Source: Porifericola rhodea (GTDB lineage: Bacteria > Bacteroidota > Bacteroidia > Cytophagales > Cyclobacteriaceae). From it: 64,000 nucleotides of DNA. Below the pieces are notes generated by a model. It was not told where the DNA came from. It ran no database searches and saw nothing but the letters and a program-made list of their open reading frames with translations. The position numbers were made by a program, and so were the translations under genes. Shown here piece by piece: positions 54,491-63,435 of the stretch (position 1 is its first letter; each line of letters begins with the position of its first letter). The DNA lies in contig NZ_CP119421.1 of the NCBI RefSeq assembly GCF_030506305.1, positions 3,426,501 through 3,490,500 of the forward strand, read 5' to 3'.

Positions 54491-55060
54491 TTAGTTTAGC
54501 TTAAAGCTGATACGGTCTCCCTCTTTAATATTATTTCTGCTACTGAAGCCACCATTTACCTCCACCACATACAGAGCCGGATCATAAGAAGGCACCGACT
54601 TTTCCGAATATGGCATAACTGATTTGTAAATCATGATAATGCTGGAGTCTTCGTCTACGTACATAATGTCCAGCGGAATTTTAGTGTTTTTCATCCAGAA
54701 AGTCTGCGGGCGCGCACGCTCAAAAATAAATAGCATGCCAGTAGAGTCTTCCATGCTGGAGCGGTACATTAGTCCCTGCTGGCGCTGTGCATCATCGTCG
54801 GCTACTTCTATAGCAATGTGGGCGAGCGTATCATTACTCAGACTATCCACAAAATAAAGTTCGCCTTCTTTTACAAAGGCAGGTTCGCTGCCCATTTCAT
54901 CAGGCACATAGCTCACCTCTCCGGCATCTTCTCTCAGCCAATAGACTACTGCTATAATGATGGCAATTACTCCCAGTATAATCAGCATTTTGCGAGCTGA
55001 GGAGACTTTGGTTACTTTCTCTTCGTGTGGCGGATTAGGGCCCTTATGCGGCTTACTCAT
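54491..55060 (-). CDS. DUF192 family membrane-anchored protein
   Basis: A 189-residue protein with one N-terminal transmembrane helix (about 25-43) and a periplasmic DUF192 domain (about 78-188). The typical 'QQGLMYRSSMEDSTGMLFIFE', 'QTFWMKNTKIPLDIMYVDEDSSI' and 'VVEVNGGFSSRNNIKEGD' runs are present. The fold is a small β-barrel; function unknown, though relatives sit near copper or cell-envelope genes. Confidence 0.88.
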   Translation of the reverse strand: MSKPHKGPNPPHEEKVTKVSSARKMLIILGVIAIIIAVVYWLREDAGEVSYVPDEMGSEPAFVKEGELYFVDSLSNDTLAHIAIEVADDDAQRQQGLMYRSSMEDSTGMLFIFERARPQTFWMKNTKIPLDIMYVDEDSSIIMIYKSVMPYSEKSVPSYDPALYVVEVNGGFSSRNNIKEGDRISFKLN

Positions 55061-55287
55061 AGTTATAAATTAGCACTGATGATATCTATAGTTTAAGGCT
55101 GCAATCTTAATTATTTTCAGCATTTATTGAAAGCAATAAAACGTTTGCCTGCCTTTCTAAAGCTAACTTATCCTTTGAGTGAATGTTGCTGAGTAAAAGT
55201 GTAAGGTTGGCTAAAAGTTAAAATTAGCTATGTCTCTTCCAACCCTGCTTGCAGTTATGGTGTCATGCAGAAGAACAACATTAAGCC

Positions 55288-56001
55288 ATGAAACAAATAT
55301 TTTGTATCACTTTTGTGTTAGCATCTGTTCTCCTCTTTGCCTGTGAGGATGAAGATGAAATAGAGCCCTCCCTGCTCAACTATAGTTACGATTTTAAAAA
55401 TGACCTGGAAGGCTGGACAGTAGGTTTTGCTGATTATCCGGTAGGTGAGGAAGATTTTTACGAGCTAAACTCTGCACATATGCCACTGCCTTTTCCGCTT
55501 AACGAGAACAAAAAAGCTCTTATGGTAGAAGGCAACAACCATAGCGATGATCTTTTTATGTTTATCAGCAAAAAAATTAGCGGCCTGGATAGCAGTACTA
55601 CTTATGATGTAAAGTTTACCGTAGAGCTCGCCTCAAACTATCCAGAATCGTGGGTAGGTATTGGTGGAGGCCCTGGTAGCTCTGTATACTTAAAAGCCGG
55701 CATCAGCCAGACTCAGCCCCAAACTTTTGAAAAAGAGGGCATGTGGGAGCTAAATATGGATAAAGGAAATCAGTCTGAAGGAGGTAAAGAAATGCTGGTA
55801 TTAGGCCATATTGGTACTTCGCGTGAAGATGAGCAGTATGTTTTGTTTACGCATAGGCAAACAAAAGAAAACACTTTAACCTTGAAAACCGATAAAAGTG
55901 GTGAAGCCTGGCTGATCGTAGGTACTGATTCCGGCTTTGAAGGCAAAACAAGATTGTATTACAACAAAGTCACAGTTTCACTAAAAGAAACGGATGACTA
56001 A
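55288..56001 (+). CDS. Hypothetical lipoprotein
   Basis: A 237-residue predicted lipoprotein: signal peptide with lipobox LLFAC, Cys19, followed by an acidic linker (Glu/Asp-rich 20-28). The mature part is β-rich, with 'YDFKNDLEGWTVGFADYPVG' resembling carbohydrate-binding-module-like jellyrolls and 'YDVKFTVELASNYP' typical of such sandwiches. I do not recognise a family with confidence. Next gene (SIMPL) starts 23 bases later on the same strand, so both may share a transcript. Confidence 0.65.
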   Translation: MKQIFCITFVLASVLLFACEDEDEIEPSLLNYSYDFKNDLEGWTVGFADYPVGEEDFYELNSAHMPLPFPLNENKKALMVEGNNHSDDLFMFISKKISGLDSSTTYDVKFTVELASNYPESWVGIGGGPGSSVYLKAGISQTQPQTFEKEGMWELNMDKGNQSEGGKEMLVLGHIGTSREDEQYVLFTHRQTKENTLTLKTDKSGEAWLIVGTDSGFEGKTRLYYNKVTVSLKETDD

Positions 56002-56024
56002 TTACCCTATACTGAATAATTAGA

Positions 56025-56777
56025 ATGAACGTTATGATGAAAAAAGTTATGAACAACAATAAATTTTTTGGCCTTGTGGCCCTATTCGTTTTGATGGCTG
56101 GCGTTGGCCAGGCTCAAAGTACTCAAGATAAAGAGCTTGTGAAAAAAATAGAAGTGTACGGCAAAGCTGAGAAAGAGATTATACCAGACGAAATTTACTT
56201 CTCTGTCACTCTTAAAGAATACATAGGAGATGATAAAAGGAAAGTAGAAATTGATAAACTGGAAAGAGAACTATATAATGCAGTGCGAAAAATTGGTGTG
56301 GCTGAAGAGGACTTTCAGATAGAGAATGTGTTTGGCTATAATTACGATCAGTACTGGAGAAACAAGAAAAAAGACAGAGAAGATTTTCTGGCTCAGAAGC
56401 AATACCGAGTTAAATTTGAAAATCTGAACAATATCAATCGCTTGTTTGAATACCTGGACCCTAAAGGTATACAGCATGCTAACATTTCTGAGTATTCTCA
56501 TTCGCAGATTGAGCGCTATCGTAGGGAACTTAAAGTTGAAGCATTACGCAATGCCAAAGAGAAAGCAGAATATCTGTTGCTGGGTATAGACGAAAAGAGA
56601 GGAGAAGTGCTGGAAGTACAGGAGATGGATAATGACTATCAGCAGCCGGTAATGTACAAAGCGCGCAGCATGGCTATGATGGACATGGCAGAGTCAGGAG
56701 GAATGCAGGCGCCTCAGATTGATTTTCAAACGATTAAAATCAAATATGAAGTAAGAGCCGTTTTTAAGATTCTTTAA
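56025..56777 (+). CDS. SIMPL domain (DUF541) secreted protein
   Basis: A 250-residue protein with a signal peptide (to about residue 31, ending AQS) and a SIMPL/DUF541 domain: 'IEVYGKAEKEIIPDEIYFSVTLKEY', 'FEYLDPKGIQHANISEYSHSQIERYRRELKVEALRNAKEKAEYLL' and a final 'IKIKYEVRAVFKIL'. These periplasmic proteins form oligomeric rings in some species and are often linked to oxidative stress; the molecular role is unclear. A Met four codons later is a possible start. Confidence 0.87.
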   Translation: MNVMMKKVMNNNKFFGLVALFVLMAGVGQAQSTQDKELVKKIEVYGKAEKEIIPDEIYFSVTLKEYIGDDKRKVEIDKLERELYNAVRKIGVAEEDFQIENVFGYNYDQYWRNKKKDREDFLAQKQYRVKFENLNNINRLFEYLDPKGIQHANISEYSHSQIERYRRELKVEALRNAKEKAEYLLLGIDEKRGEVLEVQEMDNDYQQPVMYKARSMAMMDMAESGGMQAPQIDFQTIKIKYEVRAVFKIL

Positions 56778-56801
56778 GTTGTAATTTGTTAGTGACTGAC
56801 T

Positions 56802-56833
56802 AAGCCGGCTTCTTCAATGAGGTCGGTTTTTTT
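56802..56833 (+). terminator. Terminator after the SIMPL gene
   Basis: AAGCCGGCTTC (56802-56812) pairs with GAGGTCGGTTT (56819-56829) with three G-U pairs, followed by a T run. Confidence 0.75.
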
Positions 56834-56875
56834 ATGTGTCCCCTAACGGCATGATCATATATTTTGACAGTTACT

Positions 56876-57058
56876 TCAATAAAGCCAGAATGCATAGACT
56901 AACGAAAAGGTAATACCCACAAGGAGCAAAGCAGGTGCTGCTATTAGAATGCTCTTAGCTTTATTGAGTAGGGGTGTAGTTTTTAACCTTAGGAAAAGTT
57001 TACGAAGGATATAACCTTCAGCAACAAGAGCAAGGCAAAGAATTAGGAGAGGAAGCAT
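56876..57058 (-). CDS. Small two-helix membrane protein, possible
   Basis: A 60-residue open frame with two hydrophobic helices (about 1-18 and 36-58) separated by a basic loop (RKLFLRLKTTPLLNKAK). No family recognised. It lies between the SIMPL terminator and the metY leader, on the opposite strand. Two clean helices with a positive loop make it plausible as a real small protein, but nothing else supports it. Confidence 0.4.
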   Translation of the reverse strand: MLPLLILCLALVAEGYILRKLFLRLKTTPLLNKAKSILIAAPALLLVGITFSLVYAFWLY

Positions 57059-57197
57059 AAGACAATATGTTTAGCATATAAATATATTTACGCTCAATGA
57101 CCCTGCAAAGTTGTAACAGTATCCTTGTCAGGTAAAAAAACAGTGCTACGGCGGTTGCTTACTGCTATTGCCAATAATGAAGTATGTCAAGACAAAC

Positions 57198-57228
57198 TTG
57201 GAACTTATAGGAGAGATTCATAATATTG
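57198..57228 (+). promoter_or_regulatory. Candidate promoter of the metY leader
   Basis: TTG (57198-57200), 20 bases, TAATATTG (57221-57228), one mismatch from TAnnTTTG. The transcript would start near 57235 and include the whole riboswitch. Confidence 0.5.
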
Positions 57229-57272
57229 TGGTCTGCAAGTCAATGAACACCTTCACTTTTTAGTAAGGTAGT

Positions 57273-57380
57273 TGATTTATACAGAAGCGTGGAGAGACAG
57301 GCTCTTTGAAACGCTAGCAACCTCCCTCCGACAGGAAAGGTGCTAAATCCTGATTCCGCCAAACGGAAGAATATAAATTA
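57273..57380 (+). promoter_or_regulatory. SAM-I (S-box) riboswitch aptamer
   Basis: The conserved core is readable: a GGAGAGACAGGCTC stem with TTTGAAACGC, then AGCAACC, then GGTGCTAAATCC, all S-box hallmarks in the right order. P1 is TGATTTAT (57273-57280) with ATAAATTA (57373-57380); P2 uses GCGT/ACGC and GAG/CTC; P4 is TTCCG/CGGAA with a CCAAA loop. It binds S-adenosylmethionine and lies about 230 bases before metY, with metX behind it, so it should repress the operon when SAM is plentiful. No clear intrinsic terminator follows P1 directly. Confidence 0.88.
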
Positions 57381-57389
57381 ATGAAGTAA

Positions 57390-57497
57390 ATGAATACACC
57401 GAAAGTTTTTTTCCGCAAGTCCGACGACATTACCCCTGCATTACATTTTTTTCTGTGCATGATGCATGCGGCTATGTATTGTTGCTGTTGCGACTAA
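57390..57497 (+). CDS. Putative polycysteine leader peptide (35 residues)
   Basis: An open frame ATG(57390) to TAA(57495-57497), too short for usual gene callers. It encodes 35 residues. The C-terminal part reads CMMHAAMYCCCCD: residues 31-34 are four consecutive Cys (codons TGT TGC TGT TGC, 57480-57491), one Asp before the stop, with another Cys at 23 and Met at 24, 25 and 29. The start lies 9 bases after the riboswitch P1 helix, directly after a two-codon ATG-AAG-TAA frame in the same phase. A short hairpin AAGCC (57496-57500) / GGCTT (57506-57510) overlaps the stop. The layout is that of a leader-peptide attenuator that senses charged tRNA-Cys, possibly tRNA-Met as well. Polycysteine leader peptides are established in mycobacteria; this assignment is inference. 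Confidence 0.6.
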   Translation: MNTPKVFFRKSDDITPALHFFLCMMHAAMYCCCCD

Positions 57498-57510
57498 GCC
57501 ATTTTGGCTT
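57496..57510 (+). promoter_or_regulatory. Small hairpin overlapping the leader-peptide stop
   Basis: AAGCC-ATTTT-GGCTT with TATA after it. GGCT at 57470-57473 inside the leader frame could pair instead with AGCC at 57497-57500, and GCGG at 57468-57471 with CCGC at 57515-57518, so alternative folds exist. Stems are short and their function is unproven. Confidence 0.35.
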
Positions 57511-57549
57511 TATACCGCCTCATTTGTTGTTGTCAGCTTCTGGCAGTAG

Positions 57550-58932
<1,383 letters not shown>

Positions 58933-58939
58933 CAAGCTA

Positions 58940-59989
58940 ATGTATAAAGAAGACTTTTTTCATTATACTAAAACTTTTGAGCTGGAGTCGGGCAAAACAT
59001 TGCCTGGCTTTCAGCTATCTTATTCCACTTTTGGTAAACTGAATGAGGCTAAGGATAATGTGATCTGGGTTTGCCACGCGCTTACCGCAAATTCTAATTT
59101 TTTAGACTGGTGGGAAGGCTTATTCGGTAAAGGCAGGTTGTACGACCCTGAGAAGTATTTTATTATCTGTGCCAATATACTAGGCTCCTGTTATGGTTCA
59201 ACAGGGCCATTGTCTATTAATCCTGATACCAAAAAGCCATTTTACCATAGTTTTCCTCAGCTGACCAATCGTGATATGGTCAGGGCTTTTGATCTCCTGC
59301 GCCAGTCTTTACAGATTGAGCAGATTCATACTCTTATTGGAGGCTCACTTGGGGGGCAGCATGCTTTGGAATGGTCTATCATGGAAGCTGATCGGATCAA
59401 ACATCTGATACAGATATGCTCCAATGCCCAGCACTCACCCTGGGGCATAGCTTTTAACGAATCGCAACGTATGGCGATAGAGCAGGATCCTAGCTGGGAA
59501 AAAAATGAAGATACCGCCGGGTTACAGGGGCTAGCAACTGCCCGTGCGATAGCTCTATTATCTTATCGCCATTATAATACGTACCAAAACACCCAGCAGG
59601 AGAAAGGTAACGGAAAGTTAGATAACTATCGGGCTTCTTCTTATCAGCGCTACCAGGGAGAAAAGCTGGTAAGGCGCTTTAACGCTTACTCTTACTGGAT
59701 TCTTTCAAAAGCTATGGATTCGCATCATGTGGGGCGTGGGCGCGGAAGTGTAGAGGAGGCTTTGGCCAAGGTTAAGGCTCATGCATTGTTCGTAGGCGTA
59801 TCTACAGATGTGCTCTTTCCTCTAAGCGAACAGCAATATTTAGCAGAGCAAATTCCTCAAGCGCATCTTGCCGTTATAGAGTCGGACTATGGCCATGATG
59901 GTTTTCTTATTGAAATTCCCAGCCTCAGCGAAAATATTACCCACTTTTATGAGAAGGCCAGGCAGGAGCCCGCTATCACTAACGTATAG
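58940..59989 (+). CDS. metX: Homoserine O-acetyltransferase
   Basis: A 349-residue α/β-hydrolase-fold enzyme that acetylates homoserine with acetyl-CoA, feeding metY. The nucleophile Ser136 lies in GGSLGGQ; the Asp (GVSTDVLFP) and His (YGHDGFL) complete the triad; the family signature 'LTANSNFLDWWEGLFGKGRLYDP' and 'NILGSCYGSTGPLSI' are present. The ATG at 58940 is chosen because it lies 7 bases after the metY stop and fits the family N-terminus; a start at 58871 would overlap metY. It is the second gene of the riboswitch-controlled operon. Confidence 0.94.
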   Translation: MYKEDFFHYTKTFELESGKTLPGFQLSYSTFGKLNEAKDNVIWVCHALTANSNFLDWWEGLFGKGRLYDPEKYFIICANILGSCYGSTGPLSINPDTKKPFYHSFPQLTNRDMVRAFDLLRQSLQIEQIHTLIGGSLGGQHALEWSIMEADRIKHLIQICSNAQHSPWGIAFNESQRMAIEQDPSWEKNEDTAGLQGLATARAIALLSYRHYNTYQNTQQEKGNGKLDNYRASSYQRYQGEKLVRRFNAYSYWILSKAMDSHHVGRGRGSVEEALAKVKAHALFVGVSTDVLFPLSEQQYLAEQIPQAHLAVIESDYGHDGFLIEIPSLSENITHFYEKARQEPAITNV

Positions 59990-60000
59990 CGGACTTTAGC

Positions 60001-60732
60001 CTATGCGCTATTTAGGTCTATACCGCCAAAGAGCACTACTCCTTTAATAATGAGCTCATACTCGGCATTGGGGATATAGCGTTGTGGAAAAGTACGGTTA
60101 TCATCAGTGCCCCCGGCAATTGGTGTTATATCCATTTTAATATTCCAGTTGTTTGGTACAATGATGGTCGCTCCTCCCAGCAACACAAAAACTTCAATTT
60201 CATGACGACCTGGCGCTAGTTCTGCATTGATTAGGTTCAGGTCTACGCCACCCAGAATAGCAGTTAGTCTTGCCCCTTTAAAATGTTGTGAATAAGCTAA
60301 TCTCTTGTTACCACCTAATATAGCAGATACATCCAGGTAATCATCATTAGATTCATTTACCCGGAATTCGTCTTCGTTTTCAGTTTTTTTTTCTCTGGAT
60401 CGCCTAAGAAGAAGAGTGAGGCCTATGATGATAAAGATGGCAGGCCAGAATAGCCATATCTCAGATATAAGCTCACCAATAGTGACATCCAGAATATCTG
60501 CAACCAAAAATACGCCACCCACAATAATGAGGGTAACACCCCCTCCTTTGTTTTCTCTTGTACCTACCAGCAGCAGGCCTAAAGCGATTAAAAATGTCTT
60601 CCAGGAAATGACATAGCTGGGCAGCGAAAAAGGAAGAAGGTTGAGGTTATACAAAAGCAGGTAAGCACCTACAATTACGAAAATAAAACCAATAATGATC
60701 TTACTATCCGGTCTGTTCTTTCTTTCGGACAT
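60001..60732 (-). CDS. LiaF-like membrane protein
   Basis: A 243-residue protein with four transmembrane helices in two pairs (about 11-30, 40-57, 64-80, 88-107) and a C-terminal cytoplasmic or periplasmic β-rich domain (about 130-240) of the 'cell wall-active antibiotics response' LiaF type, with repeated 'AILGGVDLNLINAEL', 'VLLGGATIIVP' and 'VVLFGGIDLN' strands. LiaF inhibits the LiaRS system in Firmicutes; no liaS/liaR homologue is next to it here, so in this organism its partner is unknown. Tail to tail with metX. Confidence 0.85.
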   Translation of the reverse strand: MSERKNRPDSKIIIGFIFVIVGAYLLLYNLNLLPFSLPSYVISWKTFLIALGLLLVGTRENKGGGVTLIIVGGVFLVADILDVTIGELISEIWLFWPAIFIIIGLTLLLRRSREKKTENEDEFRVNESNDDYLDVSAILGGNKRLAYSQHFKGARLTAILGGVDLNLINAELAPGRHEIEVFVLLGGATIIVPNNWNIKMDITPIAGGTDDNRTFPQRYIPNAEYELIIKGVVLFGGIDLNSA

Positions 60733-60814
60733 GGGGCTAATAGTTAGTCAATGTTGTGTGTTGAAGCAACAATTTACAAAATGATGCTAAAAATAGAAGT
60801 AGGGAAGGGGGGAA

Positions 60815-60840
60815 TAAAAAAGGGCACCTGGAGTGCCCCT
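60815..60840 (-). terminator. Orphan minus-strand terminator, possible end of a small RNA
   Basis: Stem AGGGCAC (60821-60827) / GTGCCCCT (60833-60840) with loop CTGGA; A residues 60816-60820 give the T tail on the minus strand. No minus-strand gene lies upstream, which suggests an unrecognised short transcript between about 60840 and 61000 (inference). Confidence 0.5.
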
Positions 60841-61092
60841 CAGAAAAAATCAGCATTTAGCTGTGACTGCTTTTAATCTGCCTGCAGTGAAAAATATAAA
60901 TTAATACTTAATAGAATACCTAAGTAAATCTTAAACGAATTAACAAAAAAATTGCGTAAAATGCTAGACTTAATACATTAAAATATTGTTAATATATTTT
61001 TTTATTAAAGATTTAAGCCTCTTATGCTCTTTTTTAAAATACCCACGCATTATTCTTAATTCATTGTAATTTTTCAATTTGAAATTTCTTAA

Positions 61093-61116
61093 AAATTAAG
61101 TGTATTCACTTAATTT
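61093..61116 (+). repeat. Perfect inverted repeat AAATTAAGTG-TATT-CACTTAATTT
   Basis: Ten-base arms with a 4-base centre in the AT-rich gap, 374 bases before the secreted-protein ATG. No T-run follows, so it is more likely an operator or a structured transcript feature than a terminator. Confidence 0.55.
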
Positions 61117-61489
61117 GTTTATTCGTATCAAAATTTTTTCTCGTATCGCTCAGCTTAAAATCTGATATATTAATCTTAGCCGGGTATAGTTGCCTTTCCT
61201 TCACTCTTTAGTTTAGGTTCAATAGATATCAGGCTTAAATTTTATGTCTTGAGCATGTAAGGTGAGTTGATAAAATTGCAATATTTTGGTTTTGCTTAGT
61301 AACTGAACTAGTTAATAACTATCACCAAATATGTGATAATATGCTAGTATGTTAACTTTATTATGTAATAAACACTTAGAAAGATTAAATTATTAAGATA
61401 TTTTATATAAATAGTTTATTTATTTTTATAAAAAGTTATATTATTGCATAAAGATACGCATGTAAGATTTATTGAATATTATAACTACT

Positions 61490-62092
61490 ATGAGAAATTT
61501 TTTGCTGATCACTGCTTTGCTCATCGTACAAAGCTCTCTTTTCGCTCAGACTCCAGAAAAAGGTATAGTTAAATTGAATAATCAGGAAGAAGTTGAAGGT
61601 ACTGTTGATATCAATACCTTTATTAATTCGGCGGTCGTAACTACTGCCGACGGTAGACAGCTTACCTATCATGCTTCTATGATTAAATCCATAGAGACAG
61701 AAGATGAGTGTGGCTTTGCGAGGTCTTACCGCTGTTACGACTACCGTTCAAACAGCTTTTTTGATCGTCTGGAGAAAAAGGTGTTTCAGGTAGTGGCAGA
61801 TGGTGAAATTACAGTTCTACGTCGTCTGTTTGAATACGATGTCTTTGATGCCAGCGACGACTACACCATTGATGAGTTCTACTTTGTAGACGAAAACAAT
61901 CAGGTGAAGCGCCTGAGGAACTTTAAGCGTCAGATTTTACCTCTTATGAAAAGCCATGAGAAAGAAATGAAGGTTTTTCGTAAGCGCAACGGCTTCAAAA
62001 ATCTGAATAAAGAGATAAATATGTACCTGATGGTAAATTACTACAATCGACTAAACAGTCTGGATACAGATGTGGTTTCTATGAATCAGTAA
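61490..62092 (+). CDS. Secreted hypothetical protein
   Basis: A 200-residue protein with a Sec signal peptide (MRNFLLITALLI..., cut after about the AQ sequence at 19-20). The mature part begins 'GIVKLNNQEEVEGTVDINTFI', a β-strand-rich pattern in which an 'intended value' theme is followed by a Cys-rich stretch with Cys in 'DECGFARSYRCYDY'. The rest is charged and helical. I do not recognise a family, though similar proteins with this opening occur in Cytophagales. The ATG at 61490 gives the signal peptide start; a TTG 18 bases upstream is less likely. It is adjacent, with no gap, to the queA stop on the opposite strand. Confidence 0.7.
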   Translation: MRNFLLITALLIVQSSLFAQTPEKGIVKLNNQEEVEGTVDINTFINSAVVTTADGRQLTYHASMIKSIETEDECGFARSYRCYDYRSNSFFDRLEKKVFQVVADGEITVLRRLFEYDVFDASDDYTIDEFYFVDENNQVKRLRNFKRQILPLMKSHEKEMKVFRKRNGFKNLNKEINMYLMVNYYNRLNSLDTDVVSMNQ

Positions 62093-63325
62093 TTACTTCT
62101 GTGGAAGTAAAAGAGACGAATCTCCATAACTCAGGAAGCGGTAGTTATTTTGTAGCGCGTGCTTGTAAATCCGCTTCCAATCCTCTCCCACTAAGGTAGC
62201 AATCAGCAAAATAAGTGTGGACTTGGGCATATGAAAATTCGTTACCAGGCCCTCACAAACTCTGAACTTGTAGCCGGGAAAAATAAATATCTCTGTTTCG
62301 CCTACCAACTGCTCTAACTGTCTGGCTTCCATATATCCAAGCACATTCTCCATAGAGGCTTTTAAGCTTAAACTTTTAGCAGCACCTTCTTCATAGGCTA
62401 CCAGTTTAGGTACCCTAAAAGTAGCTTCCGGATTATTTTCCAGTAAAGATCCAAACCAATACAGACTTTCCAGAGTACGCATAGAAGTTGTGCCTACGGC
62501 AATAACCGGCCCCTGAGGTGACAGCAGTTTCTCAACATGCTTACGGCCAATCACCATCTGTTCTGAGTGCATTGGGTGCTTTCGTACATCTTCCTCTTTG
62601 ATAGGTTGAAAAGTACCCGCACTTACATGCAGAGTAAGGTAATCTAAACCCATACCTTTGTCGGCTAATTTTTGCAGCACTTCAGGCGTAAAATGTAGTC
62701 CGGCAGTAGGCGCAGCTACCGCGCCCTCTTGTTTGGAGTATACCGTTTGGTAACGTGGTTTGTCTTCATCTGTAGCCTCTCTTTTAATGTAAGGAGGTAA
62801 TGGAACCTTGCCTGCTGCCTCTACAATATCAACAAAGCTGACTTCAGGAGCATCCCACGTAAAGCGAACACTTGCCTGTTCTGTGTCCTCCAAATGAGCA
62901 GACAAAACCACTTCTTGATGATACACCATAAGTGTCTTCTCAAGCACCAAACCACTTTTCCACTTCTTTTTATTTCCGATCATGCAATGCCAGCTACACG
63001 ATTTCTTGGCTAACATAGCCTCTCCGATTACACTACTGGGCAGAAGGGGGTTAAGAAGAAAAACTTCAATGATAGCCCCACTGCCCTGTGCGGTACTGGG
63101 CTTCTGAAAAAAAAGCCGGGCAGGAATGACTTTAGTCGCATTAAAAAACAGCTGACTATGTGCTGGTAGCAATTCAGGAAGCTCATGAAAAATCTTATCA
63201 TTAATTTTTCCACTTTGGTAATGCAAAAGCTTAGCACTATCTCGCTTCTCTAAGGGAAAGCGGGCGATGCGCTCTTCCGGTAAATGATAATTGTATGCTT
63301 CCAGTTGTATAGATTCCCTCGTCAT
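62093..63325 (-). CDS. queA: S-adenosylmethionine:tRNA ribosyltransferase-isomerase family protein
   Basis: A 410-residue QueA-family protein. QueA transfers the ribosyl part of SAM to preQ1 in tRNA wobble position 34 to give epoxyqueuosine. The conserved parts are present: 'YHLPEERIARFPLEKRDSAKLL' start, 'VPLPPYIKREATDEDKPRYQTVYSKQEGAVAAPTAGLHFT' with the substrate-binding PTAGLHF run, 'VGTTSMRTLES', and 'GLVTNFHMPKSTLILLI'. It is about 55 residues longer than the usual 340-356, with extra sequence around residues 90-150 and near 300-345. Bacteroidota often have a standard QueA and a longer paralogue; this may be the longer one (inference). Confidence 0.88.
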   Translation of the reverse strand: MTRESIQLEAYNYHLPEERIARFPLEKRDSAKLLHYQSGKINDKIFHELPELLPAHSQLFFNATKVIPARLFFQKPSTAQGSGAIIEVFLLNPLLPSSVIGEAMLAKKSCSWHCMIGNKKKWKSGLVLEKTLMVYHQEVVLSAHLEDTEQASVRFTWDAPEVSFVDIVEAAGKVPLPPYIKREATDEDKPRYQTVYSKQEGAVAAPTAGLHFTPEVLQKLADKGMGLDYLTLHVSAGTFQPIKEEDVRKHPMHSEQMVIGRKHVEKLLSPQGPVIAVGTTSMRTLESLYWFGSLLENNPEATFRVPKLVAYEEGAAKSLSLKASMENVLGYMEARQLEQLVGETEIFIFPGYKFRVCEGLVTNFHMPKSTLILLIATLVGEDWKRIYKHALQNNYRFLSYGDSSLLLPQK

Positions 63326-63435
63326 ATCTTTGTCTTTCAGCTCGCGAAAATACTAAAAATGACTAGATTAAGCAGTCTGCGCAATGGAATTAAAAGCTAA
63401 GGGTTTTAAATTGCGCATTACCTAATCTTATCCGT

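Larger units (their letters stand above)
60733..61489. other. AT-rich 757-base intergenic region
   Basis: Between the divergent LiaF-like and secreted-protein genes. It contains an orphan minus-strand terminator (60815-60840), a perfect 10-4-10 inverted repeat (61093-61116), a 6-7-6 repeat TATCAC/GTGATA (61320-61338), and a direct repeat TCGTATC at 61123 and 61141. Base composition is far more AT-rich than the genes around it, especially after 60880. A 31-codon frame at 60781-60876 overlaps the hairpin and is probably chance. Confidence 0.6.

Noticed and set aside
60781-60876. 31-codon frame (MMLKIEVGKGG...) in the AT-rich gap
   Set aside because: It spans the terminator-like hairpin, has no composition pattern like the Cys-rich leader and no downstream gene on its strand nearby.
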